A stretch of 64,000 nt of DNA from Agelas oroides (GCA_949130485.1 OX422201.1:3260516-3324515), one strand, 5' to 3'. Numbered from the stretch's first letter, positions 33,126 to 45,259 are shown. The notes: generated by a model from the sequence alone, not told the origin. Numbers and translations are program-made.

Positions 33126-34931
33126 TCTATGGTCACAGTAAAGACAAAGGTCTTAAAAGTTTGACCATTTGGGTACTTGATAGCTTGATTTCACTGCAAA
33201 CCGAGAGCTTGAGTGTTCGACTACAAGTCAACCTATTGACCTTGAAAGTTGCCAATCTTCATTGTCTCCATGCAGTATTTGTCCAAATACAGTGGAATAA
33301 GACCTGAAAATGTCATCACATGCGATTATTTTATGTAGCATTAGGTAGACAGACGGTAGGCACATGGAAGGTTCTGCTCGACGAACAATCTTGAGACCCT
33401 TCTGGCTTCTAAATCCTATTTCTGTTCGAAGTCTAAACGCTTGCAAGGCAGTGTCATGCATCTACTTTGTATACACTTGGAACTGATCAACACAACCCCA
33501 AGTATATATAAAATGTAATGATCGAGTACTGCCCCTTGTGTCTGTCTACCTGATGTTACATGACATCACTGCATGTGATGAGCCTTCTCCCACTGTATAT
33601 GCAGGTGCACTGTGGCTGTGTTTGAAGTTTGTATACAAGTTCAGGCTGGGAGATTTTACCACACGAGAGACAGCAATGTCTTCCTAGGAAGAGGAGGGAT
33701 GTGGAGAATCTTTGTACCTTCCTGATGGGGAGAATCTCCCAGGCCGCCCTCAAAGTGATCAAAAGATGAAGCTAATGGCATGCATTCATTTCTTTTCCAT
33801 GTGTCCACAAAAATGTCTTACTTTTGCTGATATAAACCTGCGCAAGTTCCTATTGTCACACCAAATTGCTATCCTTTTCTATTGGACTCTTGGAGACACA
33901 CATGAACAAGAAGATTGTCCCTTCCTCCTGAAGTCATTGTTTCATTAAGATGTGAACACAGGTGACTGAAGAGAGACTGAATGGTGAATCAACTGCAGAG
34001 CCATTTTATGCAAAAACTGCAACCAAGGACATTTTCTGATTTTCAAAGTCAGACAAGGATCCCATTTATTTGCCATAGTGGATACACTGCACTCCTAAAT
34101 TTTGCACGCCACCACTTCACAAAATGGGGAAGAATCTGCATGGTCAAACTGCAACCATCAAGTCACTGCCACAGCAGAATGTTGCCATGACCAATCGTGC
34201 CTTTTGTAGATGGTACTCATTCACATAGACATGATAGCAAGACAGGTTTAGCCATGCAGTACAATAATTGTGTTTCTCAGTGACAACTTGTCAGTTGTAG
34301 TGTGACAAGACTCTTCTTCTCTTTGTGAAGGGTGTAGCTGCAAGAATATGTACTAGTCTGTTGCTATTATAATCACCTTCACGAGAAGAGCATTCACGGT
34401 CAGAGATAACAATATAATCCTATATTGCTGGCATTTTTGGACGGCTGTACTACATATGCACAGGTTGGCAGGCTTAGTTGGTAGCAGAAACGCTGCGCTA
34501 TACTGCTCACGCTATGCAGCTCTATAGAGTTCAAGGGTTTAACTCCACCCATCCACGCATGCGCAGTTCGTTAGCATGAACTTCGTGCAGAGACTATGTT
34601 CGAAAAGGGTGCGTCAGATAGAAATTCGCCTACCGGCTTGCCGGGTCACGTGCTAGTTTTTTACGGCGCGCGTGTGGCTCTGCTGGCCTGCTGGCCGGGT
34701 CACTCTAAAAGTAGGAACGGGGAAATGAGAAATGGGAAATGGGAAATGAGGAAATGGGGAAATGGGAAGAAGGTACATTGCACTTCACTCAGCAAACTGC
34801 TGACATTTTACTTCTGCAGTTATCAAATGTGATGAGAAAGTCAATGTCCATGCATGCACTCAGAGATATCATCTTTGCCTGACAGTAATAGGACCAAAAG
34901 GGTATGCAATGGCAGTCTGCAAGCTAATTCT

Positions 34932-35296
34932 AGGTGATGATAGTTTCAGGCTTGCAGAAGGGAGAGAATGTTCTAAACATAAAGCCAAGCAACCTTCGAG
35001 CCTTACAGGAGACACTCTCCACATGTTTAGTCCAAGTTAGATCGCTGGAAATCCACACCCCTAAATACTTGTAATGTTCCACTGGCTGGATCACAGACCC
35101 ATTCAAATACCTCCACTTAATTTGAATGGGTCTGTGATCCAGCCAGTGGAACATTATAAGTATTTAGGGGTGTGGATTTCCAGCGATCTAACTTGGACTA
35201 AACATGTGGAGAGTGTCTCCTGTAAGGCTCGAAGGTTGCTAGGCTTTATGTTTAGAACATTCTCTCCCTTCTGCAAGCCTGAAACTATCATCACCC
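34932..35296. repeat. near-perfect palindrome formed from a LINE fragment
   Basis: About 175 bp on the left (34932-35105) are the reverse complement of 35117-35296, with one or two mismatches and an 11-bp centre (ACCTCCACTTA). Both arms encode the same LINE peptide (GVWISSDLTWTKHVES). Confidence 0.9.
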
Positions 35297-35757
35297 TCTA
35301 TAAGTCACAAGTTCTAGTACCTATTGTTGACTACGCATGTGTGGTTTGGGACCCACATTTGAAGAAAGATCAGTATTTGTTGGAGTCCGTCCAGACATTT
35401 GCACTGAGGATGGCCTCTCGATCATGGAGAGTCAATGCAGAGGAGCTCAATAGCCAATTCCAACTCCCCACACTTACCAGCAGACGCTCTTATCTCAAGC
35501 TTCTAATGACCTTTAAGTTTTTAAATGGTCTCTTGTACTGCCCCCCAGATCTTTTTGTTTTTAATGCCTCCCCCAATACTAGAGTTTCCCATTCTAGTCA
35601 ACTTGTTGTACCTTTCGCCAAAACAGCAGCTTATTTTAATTCATTTTTTGTTAGTACTACTAGACTGTGGAACAGTTTACCAGCAAATTATGTACATCAT
35701 GACTCTGTTGGACAATTTAAAAAGTGTATACAAAATACTTTCTTGTGGACTTAAGTT
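35117..35757 (+). pseudogene. C-terminal part of a CR1/Jockey-type LINE reverse transcriptase
   Basis: The frame keeps the region after the RT catalytic core: YKYLGVWISSDLTWTKHVES, LGFMFRTFSPF, DYACVVWDPHL, LESVQTFALRM, and the end FFVSTTRLWNSLP with a stop at 35752-35754. This is the conserved C-terminal tail of CR1/Jockey-clade LINEs; the LINE at 42.7-45.2 kb has the same plan. The catalytic YADD box and the endonuclease are missing, so the copy is 5'-truncated. An A/T-rich tail near 35875-35905 marks the likely 3' end. The 5' end is mirrored by an inverted copy (34932-35105). Confidence 0.85.
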
Positions 35758-36430
35758 ATTGTTATTGCACTTGTCTTAGTCCTTTTCTGCTTTTTATTTC
35801 ATGACCCCTCAGTATTAGCTTTCAGCTATTGGGGCCTGCTGTACCACTCCTTTCCTTCATGGTCAGTTTCAACATAAAAAAAATTTTATTTTAAAAATTA
35901 AAATTCTATGTAGAAGTTCTTCACTTTTGGCAGCTTGTTAGCCATTTCGTTGAATCTGTGAATTGCCCATACTCTGTTCGAACTTTATACAACATTTTGA
36001 AGCTTCTTCATGCAGTTGCTTGCGTTATTATGGATGTACACTACAGACGGTTACACGAAGAATAACTCCACATACAGCACTATCATTAGCATGACTATCA
36101 AAATAGAAGTTCACAAAATGCCTCTTTGCAGTCATTCTTCAGTGGATACTCACACCGGCTCTGTAGAGAATATAATTACTGTGTGTGAATTATAGTTTGC
36201 ATGCACTGAGTGGAGGAGGGAATGTACAACAGCTTTATACCTGAGTGAGACAATTCTATTTACTGTCGTAGATATATGCACACACTCCAGTTCTATTGTC
36301 ATGCTACTGTTAGTGCTGATTTATTCTTCCTGCTTTTCTCTCAGACCCTTTTTTTCTCGTGAGAGGGCGGGGTCTGGGCACGAGACTAGCTGGCCGGTAG
36401 TCTAGCTGGCCTGCTGCAGCGAGTCTGGGG

Positions 36431-39400
36431 CAGAGGAGGTAGTGCAGGTATACGGATTTTGTATACGTACGTTACGTCTTCCGGTGATATCCGTTATGAT
36501 AATCGGAGTTATGCGGTTGTCGTACAACGAAAGAGCTGTGCCAGACGGCAGATTTCGGCACCATCTGTTCCAAGCTGTGTTCATGCGAACGACCTATCCT
36601 TCAAGATATGTTTATTTCAGGTGGTCAAGGGTCCACAGCTGTCGAGACCGCTGCTACTGCTCCCGTCGGTATGTGAGAACGCTGTAAAAGCCGGGTCCAG
36701 CTTCAAGCCTCTGAAATTGGTGAGATTCAAGCGCCCATAGTGCATGAAGGCAGGGTGCTATCAAGACCGGACTTGCACCAGATTAAAGATCTGTTTCTGT
36801 GCTTTCTGAAAATCCTCACATGATGGGGTGACATCCCCATTAGATTTGGAGCTAATGCCCGTGAAGTTAACCATGTTTTGTGGTTTTGGTGCGCATGGGT
36901 AGCTTTGTCCAATCGTATCTCCTGAACCCTACCACCTATGGACATGAGACTCGAACAGTTGGATGCAGCAATGATTGAAGTTTATAAGGGTATGTAAAAG
37001 TATTGTGACATCCCCATCAGATATGGAGCTGTGAGCCCGTGAAATAAACCATTTTTCATGATTTTGATGCACACGGGTAAATTTGTGTGACTGTATCTCT
37101 TGAACCCTTCCCTCTACAGACACGAGACTTGCACAATTGGATACAGCAAAGATTGAAGTTTATAAAGACGTGTTCAAGCATAGTGACATCCCCATCACAA
37201 TTGAAGCTGTGAGTCCTTGAAGTAAACCATGTTTCATGGTTCTGTACGCATTGGTACTTTTATGTGACCATATCTCCTGAACCCTACTACTTAAAGACAT
37301 GGAACTTGTACCGTAGGACACAGCAAGGATTGGCATTTATAAGGATGTGTTGAAGTACCGTGACATCCACATTAGATTTGGAACTGCGAGCCAATGTGTT
37401 GGTTTTGGTACGTACGCATTGGTAATTCTGTGTGACCATATCTCCCGAACCCTACAAACTGTGGACGTGGAACTTGTGTTGTTGGACACAGCAAGGACAT
37501 GCAGAAAACTTGGCATGAACCCTAGGGAGGTGTACATTATGCCGTTGAAGTTTATAAAGACGTGTTCAAGCATAGTGACATCCCCATCACAATTGAAGCT
37601 GTGAGTCCTTGAAGTAAACCATGTTTCATGGTTCTGTACGCATTGGTAATTTTGTGTGACCATAATATCTCCTGAACCCTACAACTTAGAGACATGGATC
37701 TTGTACCGTAGGACACAGCAAGCAATTTGTATTTGTAGTATGTCTCTGAACATCCATGCATTCAATACACTGAATTGCATTTGTTTTCAGGAACACTCTA
37801 ATAAGCTAGTATGTTTCTACAAGAGTGCATTTTATTATACGTTCTCGGTTCTATGATTGGACGCAGCAAGGACTAAGGAATTTAGCCGAACCCAGGACAC
37901 CTCTGGTTTGGGCTGCCAGTGCTCTGCCACTGAGCCACAACAGCCAGATGGTTTGACTCCCGGCCCTTTCACTTTCCTCTATTTTCGCCTCATAACATCT
38001 TAAATTCCTTTATTGTGCTTAGTCTTTGCTGCGTCCAATCATAGAAACCAAGAACGCATAATAATCACCAAACATTGTTCAGTTCCATTGTTCAGTTCCA
38101 GTCAAAGCAAAATTGATAGCTATTGCATTTCAATAGTGTAGTAATACACAATGAGAGATTGATGTTTCTTACTTAAAGTACCATGATGTTTGATATGTAT
38201 TACAGGCTTGTATGCTGACGTAAATGTATGTCAGGTGACGGATGGGTCAGCCTAAGTCAGTGTATCACTAGCCTTGAGCATGTACCTATCTCGTCTAAAG
38301 TGTTCCAGTAAACAAAATGCAATTCAGTTTACATGTTCAGATGTGTACAATAACTGTTTGGGCTCATGCTATTCCACAATTCCTAAATTTTTAGCTTGTT
38401 ATGCCTAATTATGCCTAAAGGAGTACTGATTATGCTGAAATTATGCTCACGAAATATTGGTCTTTCTTCAATATACAATAGAATACAGACATCTGAATCT
38501 CCCTGGTGACAGCAACAAATAGTCACGCAAACCACACCTTTTGCAGAGGGTGTGGCTTGCGTGACTAAGTGACAAACTCCTGCAAAACTCAGACTAGATG
38601 CAAGCTGTTGATCACTGGATTTGCCGTTGGCTGAGGTGGAACTCTCGTAGTCAAGTCAGCAACTAGTGACTAACGACTTTGCAAGAGCACATGTAGCCTC
38701 TTCGTAAAAATCATTTTATTATGCTCTGAATTTTATGTATTATGCTCCGGGTTTTAAGAACTATGCTCGTTTGCTGAAGGCTACTAATTATGATGCCGGA
38801 ATAATGTACACCTCCCTAGGGTTCATGCCAAGTTTTCTGCATGTCCTTGCTGTGTCCAACAGTACAAGTTCCACGTCCACAGTTTGTAGGGTTCGGGAGA
38901 TATGGTCACACAGAATTACCAATGCGTACGTACCAAAACCAACACATTGGCTCGCAGTTCCAAATCTAATGTGGATGTCACGGTACTTCAACACATCCTT
39001 ATAAATGCCAATCCTTGCTGTGTCCTACGGTACAAGTTCCATGTCTTTAAGTAGTAGGGTTCAGGAGATATGGTCACATAAAAGTACCAATGCGTACAGA
39101 ACCATGAAACATGGTTTACTTCAAGGACTCACAGCTTCAATTGTGATGGGGATGTCACTATGCTTGAACACGTCTTTATAAACTTCAATCTTTGCTGTAT
39201 CCAATTGTGCAAGTCTCGTGTCTGTAGAGGGAAGGGTTCAAGAGATACAGTCACACAAATTTACCCGTGTGCATCAAAATCATGAAAAATGGTTTATTTC
39301 ATGGGCTCACAGCTCCATATCTGATGGGGATGTCACAATACTTTTACATACCCTTATAAACTTCAATCTTTGCTGCATCCAACGGTTCGAGTCTCATGTC

Positions 39401-39914
39401 CATAGGTGGTAGGGTTCAGGAGATACGATTGGACAAAGCTACCCATGCGCACCAAAACCACAAAACATGGTTAACTTCACGGGCATATAGCTCCAAATCT
39501 AATGGGGATGTCACCCCCATCATGTGAGGATTTTCAGAAAGCACAGAAACAGATCTTTAATCTGGTGCAAGTCCGGTCTTGATAGCACCCTGCCTTCATG
39601 CGCTATGGGCGCTTGAATCTCACCAATTTCAGAGGCTTGAAGCTGGACCCAGCTTTTACAGCGTTCTCACATACCGACGGGAGCAGTAGCAGCGGTCTCG
39701 ACAGCTGTGTGGACCCTTGACCACCTGAAATAAACATATCTTGAAGGATAGGTCGTTCGCATGAACACAGCTTGGAACAGATGGTGCCGAAATCTGCCGT
39801 CTGGCACAGCTCTTTCGTTGTACGACAACCGCATAACTCCGATTATCATAACGGATATCACCGGAAGACGTAACGTACGTATACAAAATCCGTATACCTG
39901 CACTACCTCCTCTG
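36431..39914. mobile_element. 3.5-kb foldback element with 1.1-kb inverted arms and 9-bp duplication
   Basis: Arms 36431-37541 and 38802-39914 are close to identical reverse complements, beginning CAGAGGAGGTAGTGCAGGTA at both ends. AGTCTGGGG flanks it exactly (36422-36430 and 39915-39923). The inner half of each arm consists of tandem units of about 180-190 bp, with CATCCCCAT, CCATGTTTCATGGTT, GACCATATCTCCTGAACCCT and ACAGCAAGGATTG recurring. An extra unit lies at 37545-37740. No transposase is recognisable; open frames in the outer arm (36442-36740) carry no known motif. Confidence 0.9.
37832..38062. mobile_element. inner inverted repeat holding a folded SINE piece
   Basis: Within the spacer of the foldback, TTCTATGATTGGACGCAGCA (37853) is mirrored near 38024-38048. 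Between them lies SINE sequence that reads minus (GAACCCAGGACACCTCTGG, GCTCTGCCACTGAGCCACAA) and then plus (TTTGACTCCC, TTTCACTTTCCTCTATTTTC). The GGACGCAGCAAGGAC motif resembles the arm repeat unit. Confidence 0.65.
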
Positions 39915-40691
39915 AGTCTGGGGTGTGGCTGCGCTGGCCGGCTGCAGCGACCCTGGGGTTGCGCTGAGGCAAGTTTGAACATAGATAATAGAGACTAGTA
40001 ACCGGGATTGGAAACGCGGAGCGGAAGTCGCATGTAACACAATACATTAACACACGGGCACTCCGCGTTGCACAGGAAGTGTTGAATTTTTCACCTTTTG
40101 GAGGCAGCTGCTACAAGATTCAGAGACGACCAGAGGGAGAAAGAAGACTGCTTTCCGCACTTGGGTGGTGAATGCGTTGCTGGGAGGTAAGCAAGATGAC
40201 TGTCTGGGAGGCATAATTTCGTAGTGTGCATTAATTTGGGTAGCTGTTGTTCAAATACGCGTTTAATGATGTGGTGATTGGGAGTTGAGTGTGGAATGGG
40301 CATGAATTTTGCTCTTTGTGTACCTATATTTCCCCTTGAGTAAGTCTTTCTTGGTGTTTGAGCCTTCCCTTAGATTAGTCTGAGTGTGGGCTTTGTGATG
40401 ATGCCAAGTTTGTGAGCATTCTGCTCCTCTAAGTTATACTATGCTCAAAGAAAGTGTGAATCTCTGATGTACTGTGGCTCTAGTTTTCCCTCAACTTTCT
40501 GTACCTCTCATGGGGCTGTTTAATGCCTTAATGGAAAGAATTTGGTGTTTGCATGATCTTCCACCTTTCTGTTATGGACTCAGACCATTGTGATATTTGG
40601 GGACACTTGTGATCCTGTGATATATTGGAAAGTTTATGATAATATATTATGTTTCCACGGACTCAATGTATTTGGTTTGCAATCGTACAGG

Positions 40692-41139
40692 ATGGGAAGA
40701 AAGTTCAGGCTTCACCACAAGAAGAAGCATTATCACCCAAGTTCTCTTGTAGTATCTATTCCCCTGAGTGCCATATCAGTACTGAAAGTCACCATCCCAC
40801 TGGATGCTCTGCAAGCCCCCGAAGATGACACCACCACCCTTCCAGTCTCCCTGCCACTGTTACTATACACCACTGGGATTGTCAAGTCCCTCGATTTGCT
40901 GCTGGGCAGAATACTACGAGCAGGGCTCCTTCCACAAGGTATATATAAGTATAATCTCACCTCATATCTCAAGATCACCTCTGTTGTGTTCTTTGCCTTC
41001 CATGTTCCAATGTGTGGGTGTTATATGTATTTGTATTACTGTCCTAGGGTGGATTGCGTCTAGTCCTGTGGAAGTGGGCAGCACAGAAAAGCTACTGTTT
41101 TGCAAGCTACATTTCCAGTCTCCTGAGTCTGCCCTCTAG
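40692..41139 (+). CDS. unrecognised two-exon coding candidate inside the 1.9-kb element
   Basis: Exon A (40692-40938) begins MGRKFRLHHKKKHYHPSS right after an acceptor (GTACAG ending at 40690). It is open for 82 codons and ends at a donor (AAG/GTATAT). Exon B starts after TGTCCTAG at 41048 and runs to a TAG at 41137-41139. The exon A protein has a very basic, His-rich start and then a hydrophobic, leucine-rich stretch (PVSLPLLLY, LDLLLGRILRAGLLPQG). I do not know the family. Downstream, at about 41190-41327, another open stretch reads NVQEFCKNTQALRVINCSC and GNCRG, which resembles C-terminal tails of some transposon proteins; this is impression, not a search result. Confidence 0.35.
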
Positions 41140-41214
41140 AGAAATTCTTTGGCCTACAGCGACAGCAAGGAAGAGTGAACGAGAACCCTAACGTGCAGGA
41201 GTTCTGTAAGAACA

Positions 41215-41440
41215 CTCAGGCTCTCAGGGTCATAAACTGTTCATGCCTGGGCCCTGTCAAAGGCAACTGCAGGGGAAGCAACAAGAAGGAGATGACTGCA
41301 GCTGACTTGGAGAAGGAGAACCAGCCTCTCAGGCTCTCAGGGTCATAAACTGTTCATGCCTGGGCCCTGTCAAAGGCAACTGCAGGGGAAGCAACAAGAA
41401 GGAGATGACTGCAGCTGACTTGGAGAAGGAGAACCAGCCT
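41215..41440 (+). repeat. exact 113-bp tandem duplication
   Basis: The unit starting CTCAGGCTCTCAGGGTCATA occurs at 41215-41327 and 41328-41440 with no visible difference. 113 is not a multiple of three, so the second copy shifts the frame of the LRVINCSC coding stretch. A recent event or an assembly error is possible. Confidence 0.9.
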
Positions 41441-41899
41441 CAGGAAGAGAAAAGCGACTAGGCCTACAAAGGGAAAACAGTCACAATAATTCTGTACATG
41501 TATTATTATTAACCAGTGCACTTTGATGACAACCATACAAGTCATGAGAACTATAGCCATTAGCTACATGTTGTCTTGTGTAGTTAGTTTCCGTTTTGCA
41601 ACTGCACTCTTTATCACGTCTACAAACATGGACATGATGGACAAAGCAGTAAACTTGAAAGTCAGGATAAACTAGTTGTATAGGCTTACCAGAGTCATCG
41701 CGCTGTCGTGCTTGAACCGCCATCTACCTTCCAGATCAGCTTCACAACCAACAACAGATATCTTGTTCAAGTTTATTTACGCTAAATTAGAAAGGCATTC
41801 ACTTCCGGAGCGCAACGCGGAGTGTAGTGCGAAATATCAGCGTTTCCAATCCCGGTTACTAGTCTCTATTATCTATGGTTTGAACGAGGTGCATCTGTA

Positions 41900-42654
41900 G
41901 TTCTATTACATATAGCCTAGGTTATTCCACGTTTCCCTGTCCAGAGTTATAAAGTTTACACGCGAGGAAAGCTTATAGATCCCAGTGAGGCTACCTTTGA
42001 TGCTCTCGGAATCTGGGCATGCGGTGGCGTTTAAATACAAAGGAGAGTGACCCTGAAGTTGTATGGATGTAGCGTACCAACAGTGAGAGTGGAGAAAGAT
42101 GAGTTGTCTTTTCCCCCTGATGTAACAACTCCTGCCATACACACAGCACACTGGCTTTGTAAATCATATAGGGCTGCATGTATCTGTAGTCAAACTTGCA
42201 TGAGTTCAAGTTCAGAGAAGTCACTGTAGCTATGTAGACTGCTGCGTGATGTGGTTTACGAAAGCTCAGGAAGGCTGCAGAGTCTCTGAGACAACCAAAA
42301 ATAAGCTGCGAGAGGCAATTTTTTGTACCTCAAATGCAGTTTGACAATTGTGGCATTATGCACTTTATACAGTCTGCTTTCAAATCTGAGAGTGACCTCG
42401 CCCTATGTGACAAGAAAAAGTTGCTCAGAACAGTAGACCCTCTTTTATACATGGGCATTTGTGAAAAGGTCTGGGCATGAGACTAGTGTCCATGGTGATT
42501 CTCTGGTGACATAAGCAAGATCATCAGCATAGTATATGGGAGCACCTGTCAATGTGTCACTCACTTCAGTTCTAAGACCAGAAATCACTAGCTCTTGTAA
42601 TATTATGTTTGTCGACATAGTGGCTATCAAGGAGACGATACAGGTAGAGGTTGA
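41900..42654. other. no recognisable feature; one solo terminus
   Basis: GGTCTGGGCATGAGACTA at 42470-42487 looks like a lone right end of the TAGTCTCG subfamily (a similar one is at 36371-36388). No gene supported. Confidence 0.4.
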
Positions 42655-45251
42655 CAATGATAAAGTAATATATATTTATATATAATTTTTATGCAGAGGC
42701 ATACAGGCGAAGGCAAATAGCAAACTAATGCTAATACAAAGCCTGCCTGGCAAATAGAAAGAACAAGAAGTCCAGTAGACTGTTCCACAGATGAGTACAG
42801 CTTATGAAAAATGATGCCTGATATGCAGAGGTTCTACCAAAAGGAGTAGAGAGTGGGCACGAGTGATGAAGTCTTTGATTAGGATGAGGGTGAAGAGGAA
42901 AGTGTGTGGGGGGATGATGGAACATCCGTTTATTATGTGAGCACAGACCATGACCTTGTCCTTTTGCTTCTTTTGTCTAGCTCGCAAGGTGGTCCAGTTC
43001 AGGAAGTTAATAAGGTTGTCAGGTGAGGCCAACCAGCGCTTGGTAGTCAGCCTTGCCGCAAGCCTCTGAACAGATTCCAGTCTATTGATGAGGTATGCAG
43101 CAGCAGGATCCCACACCACACTACAGTAGTCAAGGGTTGGTAGAATGAGACATTTGTAGAGATGAGCGAGCGAGACAGGATCAGCGATACCAAACAGGCG
43201 GTATAGCAAACCCAACTGTTGCCTAGCCTTGGTGCAGGTATTAGTTATGTGAGTGTTCCATTTGAGGTCACATGAGATAGTCACACCAAGGAAGCAGGTA
43301 GACTCAACAACTGGGATAACATTGTGGCAGACAAGAATATTGACAACTGGGGGTGCACGCTTGCGAGAAAACACAACTTTGGACATTTTGGCATTCAAAG
43401 AGAGTCCAGCAGCCTTCACCCAGTTTGAGACCTTGTCAACATCAGCTTGTAGAGACTCGACGTCAGAGTGTGTCGCAATAGGCCTGTACAGAACTATATC
43501 ATCAGCATACAATATCAGAGTTGAGTCACGAGATAGAGAGATGTTAGCTAGGGGATTCAGGTAAATGGAGAACAGCAGAGGGTCTAATATAGATCCCTGG
43601 GGAACTCCTGAGGTTACAGTATGGATGGTGGATGAGTGGCCATCTAGGACCACTCTCTGAGACCTATCTGAGAGATAGCTGTGGAACCAAGCCAAAAGTG
43701 GGCCTGATACTCCTATGTTGGCAAGAGTAGAGATGAGTTGACTGTGTGGGACCCTGTCAAAGGCTTTGGAAAGGTCAAAAAAGCCCGAGGCCACTGAGAG
43801 ACCATGGTCCATGTGATAATGCCAGTCATTAGTAGTGTAAAGTAGGGCCTCTTGTGTGGAGCTTCTGGGGCGAAAACCAAATTGGCGTGAAGATAGAACA
43901 TTATTGGAGAGGAGATAGTTCATGAGGCAATTGTGAATGATACGTTCTAGCACTTTAGATGGTAAGGATAACAGAGATATTGGTCTATAGTTGGAAACTG
44001 AACTGGGATTACCCTGACCTTTGAAGACAGGCGTGATGTTGGATAACTTCCACCGTAATGGGACCACACCAGTTGAAAGAGACTTGTTGAAAAGGTCTGT
44101 GAGGGAGGAATAGATGGTGGAAGCAGTATTTTGTAGCATGTGGCTAGATAGTCCATCCGGCCCAGAAGCAGTTTTAACTTTCATAGTCCTTAATACTCAT
44201 CTGATGAGCAGGTAATAGTTGACAGTCCAGAAGTAGGCAGTGAGTCAGGGTCAGGGTCAGGGTCCAAAGGTGTTACGGGAGAAAAGCAGGCAGAAAAGTG
44301 AGACACTAGCAGATTAGCTTTGCTGGCTGCAGATGTAGCAGTGGTAGTGCCGTCACTCAGTATGGAAGGAATCCTCTGTTTGTTTGGTGATAGTGAGGTG
44401 AGTAGTATAGAGATCAGAACTGCTTGGGAGACTTGATAAGGGAAGTTTGCTCTTGAGAAATCCACACTTGGCTTTACGCACAGCACTGACTGATTTATTC
44501 TGGAGTACCTGGTACTTTGACCATAGCCTTTCCGATTTTGTACTCTTGAATTGGGAGAAGGCCAGGTCACATTTACGAAAGAGTTTCAGCAAATCTGAAG
44601 TAATCCAGGGGAGTGATTTCCTCACTTTACTCACTTTGGTTGGTATGTGGCGAGATAGCACTGAGAGGAAGTGGGACTTCCAAGCCGCCCATGAGCTGTC
44701 TACGTCATCAGTGGGAGTTGGTAGATTTTCGAGATCAGCACAAATAGTGTCCCAATCTGCTCTAGAATAGTTCCAGATCCTGCGAGTGATTCTCTGAGAT
44801 GGACACATTTGGACCAGTTGAGAGATAGCGTAATTGACCTGTGGTCAGAGTAACCAAGGGGCGGGGATGTGGAACAAAATGATAACAAAGAAGAATCAGT
44901 AAGATAAACATGATCAATCAGTGAGGCCAAATTCTTGGAGAGTCTGGTAGGCTCACCTACCACTTGAGTAAAGTGAAAGGAGGAGAGCATGGTAGTCAGA
45001 TCGTTGGAAAGCTGATTATTAAGAAGTAGGTCAACGTTGAAGTCACCAAGTAGGATACATGATTTTAGAGTGATCAAAAATTGGACAGTGGGGAAACCTG
45101 GGAATGAGGTTAGAAGAGACCATTGATCAAGTCTCCTGCAGGACTTGAGAAAATCGAGAGAATATGGTGGAGTGCCACTCACACTTAAGTTCTCAACCTT
45201 CTGATTTAATGTACATCCTGAGTAACTTGATCCAGATACAAGAGACTTCAA
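42655..45251 (-). pseudogene. CR1/Jockey-type LINE (endonuclease plus reverse transcriptase), decayed
   Basis: In minus-strand order: the apurinic-endonuclease C-terminal half (ILLGDFNVDLL, SLIDHVYLTDSS, LGYSDHRS; about 45080-44820), then a linker (IWNYSRADWDTICADLEN, KSLPWITSDLLKLFRKCD), then a 460-codon RT frame (44184-42802). The RT has SGPDGL, NYRPISLLS, FGFRP, the first catalytic Asp in FDLSKAFDRVPH, GVPQGS, and the catalytic pair in LYADDIVLY. The tail continues with DYCSVVWDP and LESVQRLAARL. A frameshift near 42925 leads to the family tail FFISCTHLWNSL. Frame breaks near 44185, 44400 and 44810 and the missing 5' part of the endonuclease show it is a dead, 5'-truncated copy. An AT-rich run near 42655-42690 is the likely 3' end. 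Confidence 0.92.
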
Positions 45252-45259
45252 AGAGAAAA

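Larger units (their letters stand above)
32353..34629. mobile_element. 2.3-kb non-autonomous MULE-like element with 9-bp duplication
   Basis: Terminal repeats of about 100 bp begin GCGAATTTCTATCTGACGCA on both ends and share TTTTCGAAC, GCGCATGCGTG and TGGGTGGAGTT. CTACCGGCT flanks it exactly (32344-32352 and 34630-34638). No transposase is recognisable inside. The terminal repeat matches the sequence at 60562, next to the window's transposase gene. It contains a nested element at 32482-32949 and a hairpin at 33058-33125. Confidence 0.9.
39980..41877. mobile_element. 1.9-kb inverted-repeat element with 7-8-bp flanking repeat and exon-like content
   Basis: The ends begin CATAGATAATAGAGACTAGT and continue AACCGGGATTGGAAACGC on both sides (right side inverted). 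GTTTGAA flanks both ends (39973-39979 and 41878-41884), with a C next to it on both sides. CACTCCGCGTTGC is also inverted near both ends. Inside are splice-bounded open segments and a 113-bp tandem duplication. The 8-bp-class duplication allows a P-element-like or hAT-like assignment, neither of which is proven. Confidence 0.75.

Noticed and set aside
34690-36397. GCTGGCCGG as a 9-bp duplication around a 1.7-kb element ending GAGACTA at 36388
   Set aside because: The left side lacks the expected TAGTCTCG start and the 9-mer recurs nearby in GC-rich repeats (for example at about 39934), so it is probably coincidence.
36442-36740. Genes in the outer arms of the foldback
   Set aside because: Open frames of 80-90 codons overlap on several frames and recur mirrored in the other arm; no motif or splice support.
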